Origin: Clitopilus passeckerianus
Taxonomy: Eukaryota > Basidiomycota > Agaricomycetes > Agaricales > Entolomataceae
Direction: 5' to 3'
Length of the DNA stretch: 64,000 nt
NCBI GenBank assembly: GCA_944990035.1
Contig: CALYLX010000156.1
Coordinates: 1-64,000 of the forward strand
Positions 21,197 through 32,600 of this stretch are shown here, piece after piece. Position 1 is the first letter of the stretch, and the number at the start of each line of letters is the position of its first letter. The translations under genes were made by a program, and so were the position numbers. The notes beneath the pieces are model-generated. The model saw only the letters and a program-made list of their open reading frames with translations. It was not told the origin of the DNA and searched no databases.

Positions 21197-23764
21197 ATGT
21201 CCTTCGAGAAATCTCCCCCTTTGGTTCCGTCAACAACCACTACTCTGAAGGAACGCAGTCATCGAATTGGGAGAAAGAACTATGGAATATACGACATGAC
21301 CTACGTCGAACAAAGCGCCTTCAATTTCGTTGGGAAATGGGACGAAAATGTGGCAGGAGCGAGGGTGTATGTGAGGCTGTTGAAAGATATATATGACCTC
21401 GTTCCGTGGATTACGGCTATGTTCCTGTTGAGCCGATTCTGGCGGAGTATTGAGGACGCGGTGCTGTTGCATTTGAGTTCGGATTTGCTCACGATCGTGA
21501 GTGTTCAGCTTTCGTTGCGCCCTGTGAACGGACTCTGACCGCTGGATAAAATAGATTGAGGTCGGGCTGAAGGAGGGAGACCTAGACAGGAAGGCGATAG
21601 GCTGGGCACTCGTAATGAGGCTAAGCTGTATCACCTTCGTCTCCTGGTTCAAGTGGTGGGTGTACGTGCCTTAACTCTCCATTTTTCGCTCCAGGACTAA
21701 TATTAGAATGACAGAGACACTCTCAAACCGGTGATCAAGTCAAAGGTCGTGAATCATTACGAAATCGAGCTCATGAGAGGTAATAATCCACTCGCATTCT
21801 CCCAACTATCCAGTGCTGACGTTTCTGCAGCTCGAATGCATCTCGACCTCTCGTCTACGTCTCAAGATCCCACCACAGGGTCAGGAGGGATCTCCTCAGA
21901 GACACCATGGAATGCATTCGAGTCAGTTATCGAGTTCTTGGCCAATGGCGTCACCTTCTGCAGCCAGATCTTCCTTGTACTCCACGCGACCCGATCAACT
22001 GGCGGCCCAGTCATGGGAATTCTTTCGATCCTCCAGCCGCTATACCAGGTATTAGGTGTTCGGAACATGTGGAATTTGCGTAAGTCACTCCTTGTGTGTC
22101 GCGCTGGTTCCCATGCTGACGGGTCCATGACTCATTGACAGCTCTACTCGTGAATATGGGGAACAAATATTACAGCAGGATGAAAGCACTGCGAAAACTA
22201 ACCGACCAAGAGTATAAGCACGAGTATATTGCGGGTGGTTTAAGTGACTACGTGCTGATGGGTATGTGTTCTACGCCTAATTCACCTTCTATTGTTTCGT
22301 TAATGAATGTACCTCCCATAGAGTACGAGAAAGCTGCCGAGGACTTAGGAGAGACGCCTATTGACGATGTATGGGAGCAAGTCAATAAGCATCCGACTCC
22401 TTATTCGAGCATTGCGGGTGAAGTCCTGGGCGATCTACCAATAGTACGTCCTGACCCTCCTCTTAATTGCGCCTCTGACATCTTCCCCAGATTTACTGCG
22501 CGTACACGGCTGTTACGAACCCTTCCAATTTCTCTCTAGCATCCATTGCCATTCTTCAGCAGTCTACCAGTACGATCAGATGGTCGATGCATGCAATTGC
22601 CTATACTGTTCGATCCTTCCAGAGACATATATCCGAGATGAAGAAAATGTACGCTGCTTTGGAGATAAAGCCGAGGTTGAAAGGGGGCGAGGTTTCTTAT
22701 CCCCGTAAGGACCTGGACCCGGAGAAGTCAGGTGGTATGGGCATCGAGCTTCGGTTAGTTTCTATTCATTCTTAGCCGTCCTTCAAAAATCTCATCTTCA
22801 AATCCTCAGCGACGTCAGATTCGATTACCCCGAAACTAAGTCTACCACGAGCGCCTTGAAAGGCATATCCCTCACCATCAAACCTGGGAATCTCGTCGTG
22901 ATCGTAGGGGCCAATGGGAGTGGCAAGTCGACGCTCATCAAACTCATCACAAGAATGTACGACGCGACTTCTGGAGTACTCTCCGTCGATGGTCTCCCAG
23001 TATCGAACTATCGCACATCCGACTTCCGGCAGACCATCGCTTCGTTTACCCAGGACCACAAGCTCTACCCTCTCTCCCTTTACGAGAATATTGGCCTAGG
23101 AAACTATACCCAGATCCACGACAATGAATCCGTCATGAAAGCTGCCGAGCTTGGTGGGGCGACCGGATTCATCTCGAAGCTTGAAGATGGGATGGAAACG
23201 GTGTTAGAGCCTATGCTCGATTACTATACTATCAATGTTCCACATGACGACGAGACTCATCCGCTCAAGCAAGAAGAGAAGAAGATCCTGAAGAAGGCGG
23301 ATATCTCTGGTGGAGAGAAGCAACGAGTTGTGGCGTACGTCGTTTTCCCTATACCATGCTCCCTTTCGCTGATCTGGTCTTCCATAGGGCACGAACGTTT
23401 ATGCATATCAACTCAGGAAGAGTGAAGCTCGTTGCCGTTGACGAACCAAGTTCTGCATTAGATTCAGAGGCAGAGCTCGCCCTCTTCCAGCGCCTCATCG
23501 AGGCCAGAGAGGGCAAGACAATGATTTTCGTGACTCACAGGTTCGGGCACTTGACCAAATATGCGGACGTGATTGTGTACGCAAACCGATTTATGAAGAT
23601 ACTATCTTTTACTGACGGATGCCCTTAGATGCATGAAGGAGGGCGAAATCGTGGAATTGGGCTCGCACCGGGAGCTCATGCAAGTGGGTGGTGAATATGC
23701 CAAGCTATACAATATACAGGCCGAAGCTTTCGCAGACGGGGGTAAAGATTCGCTGCCGTCTTAA
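21197..23764 (+). CDS. ABC transporter, half-size exporter type
   Basis: The N-terminal half (about 21197-22760) is a divergent transmembrane region with hydrophobic spans such as VPWITAMFLLSRFW and AIGWALVMRLSCITFVSWF. The C-terminal half is a complete nucleotide-binding domain: Walker A GANGSGKSTLIKLI (22908-22950), Q-loop FTQDHKLYPLSL, signature ISGGEKQRV, Walker B VKLVAVDEPSSALD with catalytic Glu, and H-loop IFVTHR. About ten short introns are implied; one splits the signature from ARTFMH near 23340-23390. One TMD plus one NBD means it should work as a dimer. The substrate is unknown. The start is uncertain: the ATG at 21197 (MSFEKSPPLVPST) looks like family N-termini, but an open frame with ATG at 20861 lies in the same frame upstream. 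Confidence 0.85.
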
Positions 23765-24264
23765 ATGCAGATAAGATGTACATCGATGCAAACTGTTTTA
23801 TTTCTGGCAAGGTCTGGTCACCCCCGACCATTGTACGGTACGGGGTCTAAGTCGTAATCCGTGCGTTTTGACCTCAGAAGAGTAGTAAATGTATGTACTG
23901 ATATATAATCACGCTATTTGGGCTAGAGATGGGAGAATATTAAGAAACTGCGGCTCCTTTATTCTTGTACCTTGAAGGAAAGATTCTGCCAGTTTGAGCA
24001 GGAGTCAAATTACCCTGTTCCAATCATCGTATGGCGACTGACGTTCCGCTGACTCTGGATTGATTCCTACGCGACTTCCAGGCTAGAGCTTCCATGCGCT
24101 CAGTCAATTCCGGACATTTGTGATTAAACGGAGTACAAGGCCTGGAGCCTGGTAATCATCGCGAGTCGGACCGCGTGTCAGAGCATGTTGCCCATTCCAA
24201 GCAACCTTTCCCGTATAAAATAGCCATTCACAGATTCTGTTTCTGCGGAGAATTGTCTGCTAAC

Positions 24265-24877
24265 ATGTCAAAAGAACTCCCCGCTGGCGTCTACGAGATC
24301 TACTACACGACGTATACTGAAGTTCAGCCTCTCGGACTGGACAGTCTCTATGGACAACCGCCTGAACTCGTTCAGCTCCCTGTAGGCGCAACTCCCGCTA
24401 GAGTAAGCCTTGTCATTCCAGATACAGGCCACAAACGCTCGAACCTTCTTTTAGTTCACCATCGCAAAAGTTAGGACAAACCAGTACACTATCAAGCTCA
24501 ACGTATCGTATCTCGCTCCTGATGGGATATGGATCCGACCGCGTTCAACATCTTATACATGGACCATCCTGTACCATGGTCCCAATGGTCTCATAGGCGG
24601 TGATAACTATTATGCGTTTGTTTTCTCATTTTCATTGCTGGGACCAGTGCCATGCTGAAAATCAATCCAGTGTCTGGCTCCCTGACAAATCAGCCGGTTG
24701 GCTTTATCTCGTTCTTGGTGGAAGACGACGGTCCGTTAGGCGAACACCTATTGGTGAACTCGAGGTGCGCCAGCCAGGTTAAAATTTCTGGGTGTGATGC
24801 CTAATATCCTATTTCCTACGCAGATCTACTTGGAACCCGATTTTGCTGGTGGATGGTGGTTTAAGAAAGTAGCATAA
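24265..24877 (+). CDS. I66-like beta-trefoil protein, copy 1
   Basis: Three exons (24265-24402, 24455-24618, 24824-24877) encode about 118 residues beginning MSKELPAGVYEIYY and ending IYLEPDFAGGWWFKKVA. The spaced GVYEIYY, FTIAKV..NQYTIKL, YTWTIL and WWFKKV blocks suggest the small beta-trefoil of I66 serine-protease inhibitors; this is moderate-confidence fold inference. The last exon is placed in the frame that is conserved with copy 2 (26653-27150). Intron 2 here is about 205 nt against about 78 in copy 2, so it carries an insertion. A TATA-like CGTATAAAATAG lies about 50 bp before the ATG and is similar in copy 2. No signal peptide. Confidence 0.6.
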
Positions 24878-25149
24878 GCCCGTGTACATTACCCACTAAG
24901 GTGAAACGCACTCAGCGTCGAGCCCATGTCAAATATCCGATATCTCTTGGCAAGAAGAGGCGATCCAGCTGGATGTTTGGTCAAATGCTTTGGAGCTTCA
25001 CCTTTTACCGCTTTCATTTCCACTGTAATACGATGCTAGGGCTGTAGATAAGATACGCCGGGACTTTTGTTACCCGACATTCTAAGTTAGAGGTATTTCC
25101 GCCGGTATAATTCCTACTAAGTGAATCTGAATGTATTTAATTTGAATAG

Positions 25150-26240
25150 TCGTAGAATTACTTAGATCGCCATTCCAATCCACTTGTACGATATTTCCAG
25201 GCGATCAGGGTAATCGACCTGATTGAGTAACTCTTCGCGAATGGGATTGGTATAACCCTCTTCTTCGTCCCTCTTCTCCTAGGCAGTTTCCAACCCAACA
25301 GCCCGTGGGTATAGGATGAGCTTCACCAGTGGTGACCCGACACTGCTGTGATAGGGGACTGCGCGACAGAGATGGCCGTCCAATGTTTCCCACTCGAATT
25401 CCGATTCTTCTTCGAGGAGGTCACAGACACCTGTTGATTCCTCACCGACTACTTTGAATCAAACCGAATCGAACTGGTTTGATTCCACGGACGCCAGAAG
25501 CTCTTGTAACCACAAGGTGCCACTTTAACCTTCTTCAGGTGGAACATGCCAATTGATAGCTTCATGAGATTCGTGTTCCTAGACAACGAAATTGTCAGGA
25601 TAAAGTCTATATTTCAAAATCGTCAGACAAAACCATCTGGTTAGCTAAGAAAGAATGTGCCGGAATCTTGGTTTCTTGCTTGGCGTGTAGCCCTACATGC
25701 GGGCCCCGCAATGTTCAATACTAGATCGATTAAGGACGGTCCAGCATGGTTGACCAACCGACCAATGGTTTCGAGATCGGCAGGTCCGTATGCAGCCACG
25801 GTAAGAACGGATTATCTTCTCAGATCATTCTCATAACCTTGCCCTCTTTCCCGTTCCAAGCACCCCCAGCTCCAGACTTCGGTCCTCGAGAAAGGCAGGC
25901 ATTTTGCCGAACCCAGGAACCCCTTGGATCCAGTGGCTCAAACGAAAGCACGTCAGTCGACGAGACAATTCTTAAAGCGGTTGGTGGTTCGCAATCTTAT
26001 TCTACCAGCGGCCAGCCTGAGTCGAAAGCATGAGGTCCCAAACTTCAAGCGACAAGTCCCGAGCGTGATGCCACCTAGGAATCTCAGCATTGCGTCTCTG
26101 CTCAGAAACAAACTCCAGCTCTAGCTTCTCGCAACGAGTCCAGCAACGACCTTGACGGATACCAGCATGGCTTTATCTAGCAAGCTGTCCCAGTCTCTAT
26201 AGTGGAGATTTTCGGTCAACGTGACATCCAGTTGCACCTC
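25150..26240 (-). pseudogene. F-box/LRR-type relics with several stops
   Basis: On the minus strand coding-like stretches are broken by stops and frame changes. Around 26060-26240 the frame reads ENLHYRDWDSLLDKAML, then shifts into EKLELEFVSEQRRNAEIPRW. Around 25690-25790 it reads DLETIGRLVNHAGPSLIDL, the style of Agaricomycete F-box/LRR proteins. From 25590 to 25150 one frame reads EHESHEAINWHVPPEEG, TAA, GTLWLQELLASVESNQFDSV, TGA, FKVVGEESTG...LVKLILYPRAVGLETA, TAG, then EEEGYTNPIREELLNQVDYP. Block order differs from intact relatives, so at least two relics or a rearrangement are present. All three stops can arise by C-to-T change (CAA, CGA, CAG). Confidence 0.45.
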
Positions 26241-26652
26241 TTTGCCTAAGTCGTGACCGATACTCCGCGGAGGAAATCAAAGTTCTCTGGAGCGAGCAGT
26301 AAGTCTGTTTATTATCATTCTCTCTCTCGGTCGTTGCTTATGCGCCCTCCACAGGACGAGCGAGGCCGGCACAAATATCGACAGTACGGGATGCTTGGGC
26401 GTTACAACGATGGAATGTGTGTGGAGAGCTGGGTTAAGAATAGAATGATCCATATGACAACGGATGAGGACCTGGAAAGTCGGGTTAGACGACGCCATTG
26501 ATGCCAGGTTCTCTTCAGTCAGAATGCTGTTTGAATTGATAGGCTGGGCCGAGGTCTGGTAATCATCGCGACTCGGACAGCACGGTTACATCGGTCTCCC
26601 CTCATAAAAGGGTTTGAGCGAGCCTGTTACGCCAGGTTTCCCTCCTACTAAT

Positions 26653-27150
26653 ATGTCCAAAGAACTTGCTGCTGGCGTCTACGAGATTTATTACACAACC
26701 GATACCGAAGTTCAGCCTTCCGGACTGGACAGTGTCGACGCCCAGCCGCCTCAACTTGTAGAGCTCCCTGTAGGCGGTACTCCTGCCAGGGTAAGCCTGA
26801 ATACTCGAAATACAAATTATGCATTCTGAATTCTCTTCCACGTAGTTCACCATTACGAAAGTTGGCACGAACAAATATACCGTACAGGTCAACGGATCGT
26901 ATCTCGCGCCTGACGACATATGGGTCCGACCACGCTCAACGGCATTTACTTGGACAATCCTGAATCACCCAATCAATGGAGTCATAGGACGCGATAGCTA
27001 CTACGCGTACGTCGCCTTATTTTAATTAGTTGTAGATGTACTGTGCTGAAGGGTAAAATCTTTTTGTGTGCTAACCCCCTCCCGTTTGCTTGGTAGATCT
27101 ACTTGGAACCCGATTTCGCAGCCGGGTGGTGGTTTAAGAAAGTGGCATGA
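26653..27150 (+). CDS. I66-like beta-trefoil protein, copy 2
   Basis: This is a paralogue of 24265-24877 with the same three-exon layout and the same 18-codon last exon (27097-27150). It begins MSKELAAGVYEIYYTTD and ends IYLEPDFAAGWWFKKVA. Most differences are at third codon positions or conservative, so both copies have been kept under selection as proteins. Similar promoter sequence (TGGTAATCATCGCGA.TCGGAC) lies upstream of both, at about 24151 and 26560. Putative cytoplasmic serine-protease inhibitor by fold analogy; the target is unknown. Confidence 0.6.
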
Positions 27151-27707
27151 GTTCGTGTATATTAGTATTGTCTACTAAACAGAAAGGGGTCAACCACAAT
27201 ATCTATGTAAAATGTCTGATATGTCCTGGTTTAAAAGAAATGGGAAAAGAAGCACTAATTTGCTTCAGAGTACTGACGTCGGTCCTCACGTTGAGTTGAT
27301 TGTCGGCCTTATCGAAGAGATACCAAGCGTCTCCCTTATATCTGGCGAATGCAGCATGCAACTTGTCCAACGGACGATGCATGGCGGCGGTGACTCGAAC
27401 AACGATTCCATATCGCGTAGACAAGCTAGCTAAAATTACCTTGAGTATACCTCTGCCCACGGCCACGAACTCATGGTAGCCCTCCTATGTCTTGAGTTCT
27501 GGAGGGATTGGCGAACGGCGAGGGGCTTGTGAGGATGAGCTTGGCGGAGAGGATACGTCCTAATAACTGGAATAATATCAGATCAACCCAGTCGGTCGAG
27601 TAGGCTCAGTGCAAGCAAGATGGATTCAACTCTCAACATTACGAATTAATTATTAGAATACCCTTCTATCTAGCATTACATCTCGAACTAAGTACTGCGC
27701 GTGACGA

Positions 27708-28414
27708 TTAGTATTCAAGCTCATCCAAAGAGAACAAGCTGCGCTTGCGGTGGCCGACAGGGGAGGGGCTACGGCTTGGGGGTGGAGTATGGAACCCAGA
27801 AAGCCATGAACCGAGGTCCATTTCGAAGCGTTTCTAAACGAGTCGTTAGCTTACATGGAAACAACACGGATTAAAATACGCCATACCTTGGTGCAGGTAG
27901 CCGCTTTAGAACGAGAGCTTGGGCTCACGTATCCCTTGCGGTCAACCTCAAAATCGGGGTTGCTGCCGCACTTCCCTTTGAAGTCAGAGTGTGCGGCCAT
28001 AAACTTGGAGATGAGCTTGGGTTTGATGTCGGAATGGTACTTGTGAAGGTCGAAGGTGTATTTGCCAGCTCCCCATGTATCCGAGCGAGCGTCGAGGGCC
28101 ATGTCAAGCAGATCGACTGCACGAGCGAGGAGCTCGGCCTAAGAAAATGAGATAGAAAGTCAGTGGGATAGCATTGATGAAGAATTAAGCAGACGTACAT
28201 GGTCATCAGCCTGACGCCTGACGTGGTGCAAGGCCCGGAGAACGAGCTCGTCGCGGGCTGAAGCCACGTCGCGAGTGACGAAATCGTTGACGTTGTATCT
28301 AGGAAGAGTGGGTAAGAACGAAGGCATAGACAATGGTTTAGGTTATACATACGCTTCCTGAGCAACGACGCCAGCAGCGAAGAATGCAGCGGAGAAGATA
28401 GCAGTGAACTTCAT
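27708..28414 (-). CDS. Small secreted protein with C-terminal Kex2-type sites
   Basis: Exon 1 (28353-28414) encodes a signal peptide (MKFTAIFSAAFFAAGVVAQ). Three more exons follow across short introns with good GT...CTAAC...AG signals. The middle reads YNVNDFVTRDVASARDELVL, RALHHVRRQADDH, LDARSDTWGAGKYTFDLHKY and FKGKCGSNPDFEVDRKGYVS. The last exon gives KKR then FEMDLGSWLSGFHTPPPSRS, and ends HRKR then SLFSLDELEY. Lys-Arg pairs are the cleavage sites of the Golgi protease Kex2, so processing could release a peptide of about 29 residues and a C-terminal decapeptide. I recognise no family. It could be an effector-like protein, a propeptide-bearing small protein or a peptide precursor. Confidence 0.7.
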
Positions 28415-30623
28415 GATTAAGGAATATAGAAGGGGTTGAGTGTAGTTGTTGTTGGGGTGGGTTTGTGTTTGTGAGACCGGCTGAAGTTCATCGTCGTGAA
28501 GGTAAGGCTTTTATACCCAAATCCCTCCACTCCACACCCATCAGAAGGCCCCGGACCGGGGTGGACGCAACACGAAACCAGAACATCGAAAGGAGGAATT
28601 CCCAGGCCGTTTTTGAGCCGAGGCCCAATTTTTGGGGTCCAAAACGCCTATCTTGGGAGATAAGTAGATCATTTTGAGGCGAACTATCAGTACCAATCGA
28701 CTCAGTGGATGAAAAGGAGTCGATTTGGATGGTTTTTGGGCTTTTCCTGCCTTTTCGTGGCGGATTAGTATTCCGCCGGAGAGAATGGGCGACTTTGATT
28801 GTCCGGACCTGTATCACCGACCTGCCAACGTGATGGCCTTCAGGCCCTTGACGTGAGAGGATTTTCGACCCTGATCGCCTAGAAAGAGGAAACGTGAAAT
28901 CCAATCGTCTCACCATTGATGAGTGGCTGATACGCATCTGATGATATCCAGGAAGGTAGTCTCCCTGGGACCTTTCGCAGCGAAAGGAGGATCCTCTGTT
29001 GCAAAAACCCTTTTGGGTAGACGGTGCGCCATAATGACGGGATAGTAGGAAAGCGACCCCAACAGCTGGACAGATTCCACATGAGAACATTCGATCCTGT
29101 GATACACGAGGATCCTTACACGTTTTAGACGTCTCCTGGCTGTATTCCCAGCAACCTCCAAGCGCACCAATCGCCTAGGACGTTAATTTTCCGTCCAAAC
29201 GGAAATTAGTTGATTAGCTTCGCGACGGGCTCACATTTCCGGTCTATCACTTCGGCTAGGAGAAAGGTGACGACCTGCATTCAATGGGATCTGACCGTTG
29301 CACGTTCTGATCTGCCGGACGCGGTGTCGTAGAAGCGTTTGGGTCAATAGCCTGTTAAAAAATGAACGACAGGGATCGGCCCCATCTCAGTATCGGTGTG
29401 GTCAGTGGTGTAGAAGGCAAGCGTGTTCGCAGCGTGTCTTTTCCCTGGCCGATTACTTCCTCGTGTTGGGTGCATCTCAGAGGACCAGGTTGAATAGTCG
29501 AGGCTTGGCGACTAACTTAAGAGTAACCGACTTGGTGTATGTAATTTCTATTGGGTGATGTACTATGAGGATGGTTTTGAAATTCACCGAATGTTTCTTA
29601 GAAAACTGGCTACACGACATCTTTAACGGATACTTCTTCTTAATTAATATACATGCGAACTATATTTTGATCTGTAGAGCAAGCAGCACGACTAAGTGCT
29701 GACTTCATGGCCATGCCGCCAAATTTCGAATTGTAGTGTGTCTCGTGTTCTTGCCCCTGCTTTCTCAGTAGCCGGTGAGGATCTCAGAGCTACATACCCT
29801 ACATCCGCAGCACCACACCACCGCGGCACCATTAGCCTCGAACCTCAACAAAGCATTGACCAGTACCCCATTTCCACGTCGTTCTGATGAGTATGTGACG
29901 CGAAACCTCGAAACACAGAGGTACACAGCTACCCCGACTTTGTCTTGGACTCTAAAGTATACAGCGCTTGCAGACACTTCTTGCACCTGGAATTACCTTT
30001 GGAATGGGCCAAGGGTGCGCCACGCGATTCTCGCTAACATCAGCGGGGCGCCCATCAGCTGCGCGCGATATGCGTAGAATTTTGATTGAACTTCTCTCAG
30101 GGACAGCCGGTGGTCGCTACTGTATTTGATGGGTTAGATACGACTCACATTCTCTTTGATCTTTGCAAATGATAGTGACGAACGACAGGGAACGGTTTCA
30201 GCTGAGCTTAGCAATGGTGTCCTACTGCCGACTGGGAATGTCGGAAAAATATAAAATTATGTCTTCCTGTAATATCGAGCGCACGTATACTCCTCGAGGT
30301 GGCGCTCTTCATTGTACCTGTTCCTTTTGCTCAAAAACGACGACTTGTCCATTACGTACAAACGATCGACAGCACCTTTCCGCGTAAGCCTCAGGGCATA
30401 CTAAATGGGGAATTCTTAATTGTTTAGGTCGTAACCGTTACGACCTGGTCATAGCCTTGGTTGTAACGAATCCATCACTGAGACGATAATGGGTGATGAT
30501 GATCCATTATGACCTTCTCAGGCATTTTCCGACAACCGCGCATGCTATTCTGCCCCATTTATCTCCGTCCCAAAGCTACATATACCTCCCAAAGACTTTG
30601 AACAATCTAACACAGATAACAAT
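28415..30623. other. Gene-poor 2.2-kb stretch
   Basis: A 200-codon open frame runs on the minus strand at 28488-29090, but it lies in the 5' flank of the small secreted gene, has no domain and no coding look. The rest shows only short overlapping frames. A TATA-like ACATATACC lies near 30585, before the F-box/LRR gene at 30624. Confidence 0.45.
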
Positions 30624-32275
30624 ATGTCGACCTCCTCACTTACTCCCTACCTTCTCAGCAAACCTTTGATTGACTACACCACCGCGGTCACGAGCGAAGC
30701 TCTGCAATCAGGCAATACCGCTTCGCAACAGCAAGCCAAAAAGAGGGCCGCATTCGCCCTTCAATTTTTCTTGGACATCCTTGACCCCTCAGTCGAACAA
30801 GAGAAACAACAGTTGGATCTCTTCCAATCGTACCGCGCCGCCCTCGATGGTGAGTTTAGAATGTTTGTCGTACTGATCGCCTTCTGACACGAACCTTAGA
30901 TCCTTCACTCGCCACCAAGATCGCACAAGATCTGCCTAAGCCTGCTGCAGGTTCTGCTAAAGGCTCTGACCGTAGTGTCTTCGATCTCACTCCGGCTCAA
31001 CGCGTCCTCTCCCTCCCTGACACACTCGAAACCATCCTCGCTCATATTCCCCTCCTCTCCAAGTCAGATCGTGACACCTTCCACCACGCAACGCTGACAT
31101 CCCACGCGTTTTACAATGCAGCTCAGTTGAAGCTGTGGAGGCGTCCTCGCGATCTTGACACCGTCGAGCAGCAGGTACGCTTCGCCTTCGGCACAGCCAT
31201 TTCTGGTGCTGGAGGTGACAGTCTCGGGAACTACGTCAAGCGACTCCGAATTCGCATCGTGGCGGGAGGCTGGAACGCTCGCCTGGTCGAGAGAATCGCG
31301 GCTCTCACCCCCGGCGTGGCTGATCTTACCCTTCACTGGGGCAATTCCGCCGACGGCGCTGAGCCTGTCACTTCTAGCCTCGTCGCCTCGCTGCATAGGA
31401 CCCTATCAGCTCTGCCAAACCTCAAATACCTCTATCTAGCGAAGTTTGCGAATACCCCCGAGCTCGAAGAGCTGCAGCTCCCAGCTGATGCACACACCCC
31501 TTTCGCCAAACTCGAGTCACTTCAGCTGTACGACTTCCATTGGTACTGGGAACCCATCTCGCGTGGTCTCGGCCCTTCCTTGAAGGTGCTCGATATCGGC
31601 TACGGCACGCTGGTCGCCCCAGAGAAAATCGTAGAGCTCTCGGCCAAGCTCACTTCCCTCTCCACCCTCCGCATCGCGTCTGGCGCCTTGGAGGTTCGCC
31701 ATATTCGCAGCATCGTCGAAACCCTTCCCAACCTCGAGGGTTTCGAGGTCAATACTTTCAACGAGCTCGACGACGAGTACGTCGCTGCAGCGATCCCATT
31801 GTTGGCAGGTCTCGAGCAATTGAAGGAGCTTTCCTTCAACGGCGCGATTGGGTCTACCCAGCTCCGAGTCATTACCAACTCTCCAGGCCCCCTCGCGAAC
31901 ATCTCCTTGAAGCTCAAGGACGACAACGAAGTTGCCGACAACCTGGAGAAGCTTCTCCAGGCAAAACGCCAAACTCTGAAGAAGGTCAAATTTCAATTCG
32001 AAGTCGATCCTCTTGCACCCTCAGACAAGCTCGTAGAGGCGCTTGCAGGTATTCCCCACCTACGATCGATTCTGATCGACTTCGCATCACCTCACACTTT
32101 GTCGTCATCCTCCATCGACAAGCTCCTCACACAGTGCCCAGAGCTTGAATTGACTGATTACTTGGAGGATCTCGTTGCGGGAAATGCCCTGTACGAGAAG
32201 GAATACAAGGCCAGGCTCGAGAAGGAGAGGGATCAAGCGGAGACAGCGTTGGAGGAGGATATTCTAGGCAACTGA
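30624..32275 (+). CDS. F-box/leucine-rich-repeat-like protein
   Basis: Two exons (30624-30849, 30900-32275) around a 50-nt intron give 533 residues. An F-box-like segment lies near residues 125-165 (RVLSLPDTLETILAHIPLLS...FHHATLTSHAFYNAAQLKLW). It is followed by irregular leucine-rich repeats (LPNLKYLYLAKF, FAKLESLQLYDF, LTSLSTLRIASG, LPNLEGFEVNTF, LEQLKELSFNG, LKKVKFQFEV). The C-terminus is a charged helix (YKARLEKERDQAETALEED). This layout fits a substrate receptor of an SCF ubiquitin ligase. The about 100 residues before the F-box are helical and unassigned. High GC and strong codon bias in exon 2 support active use. The substrate is unknown. Confidence 0.82.
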
Positions 32276-32600
32276 GAGACTCATAATCCAATGCCCGAAC
32301 GACTCAAAAAGTATGTACCAAGTAGAAAGAATTTGTACTTGTAAAAGGAAGCCAATATAACCAGTTGTATGAAATCTAAATGGGTTGAAGCCACGATGTA
32401 TAGTGAGGTCCGAACTGTAGCTGTTCGTTTACATGTATGGTGACAGGCATGCCAAAATGGGCGGGAAGGTACATAGTATAAGTAAGGAATATTATATGAG
32501 ATAATGATATCGTAGTACAGAAAGCATGTCCTATGACGTATGGGTATGCAATTATGAACAAAGTAGGAGAGTCGATAAACAGAAGAACCAGTGGCATTGG

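Noticed and set aside
28488..29090. 201-codon open frame on the minus strand
   Set aside because: It lies in the 5' flank of the small secreted gene, has no domain, an irregular Arg/Ser-rich composition and no introns; most likely a chance frame.
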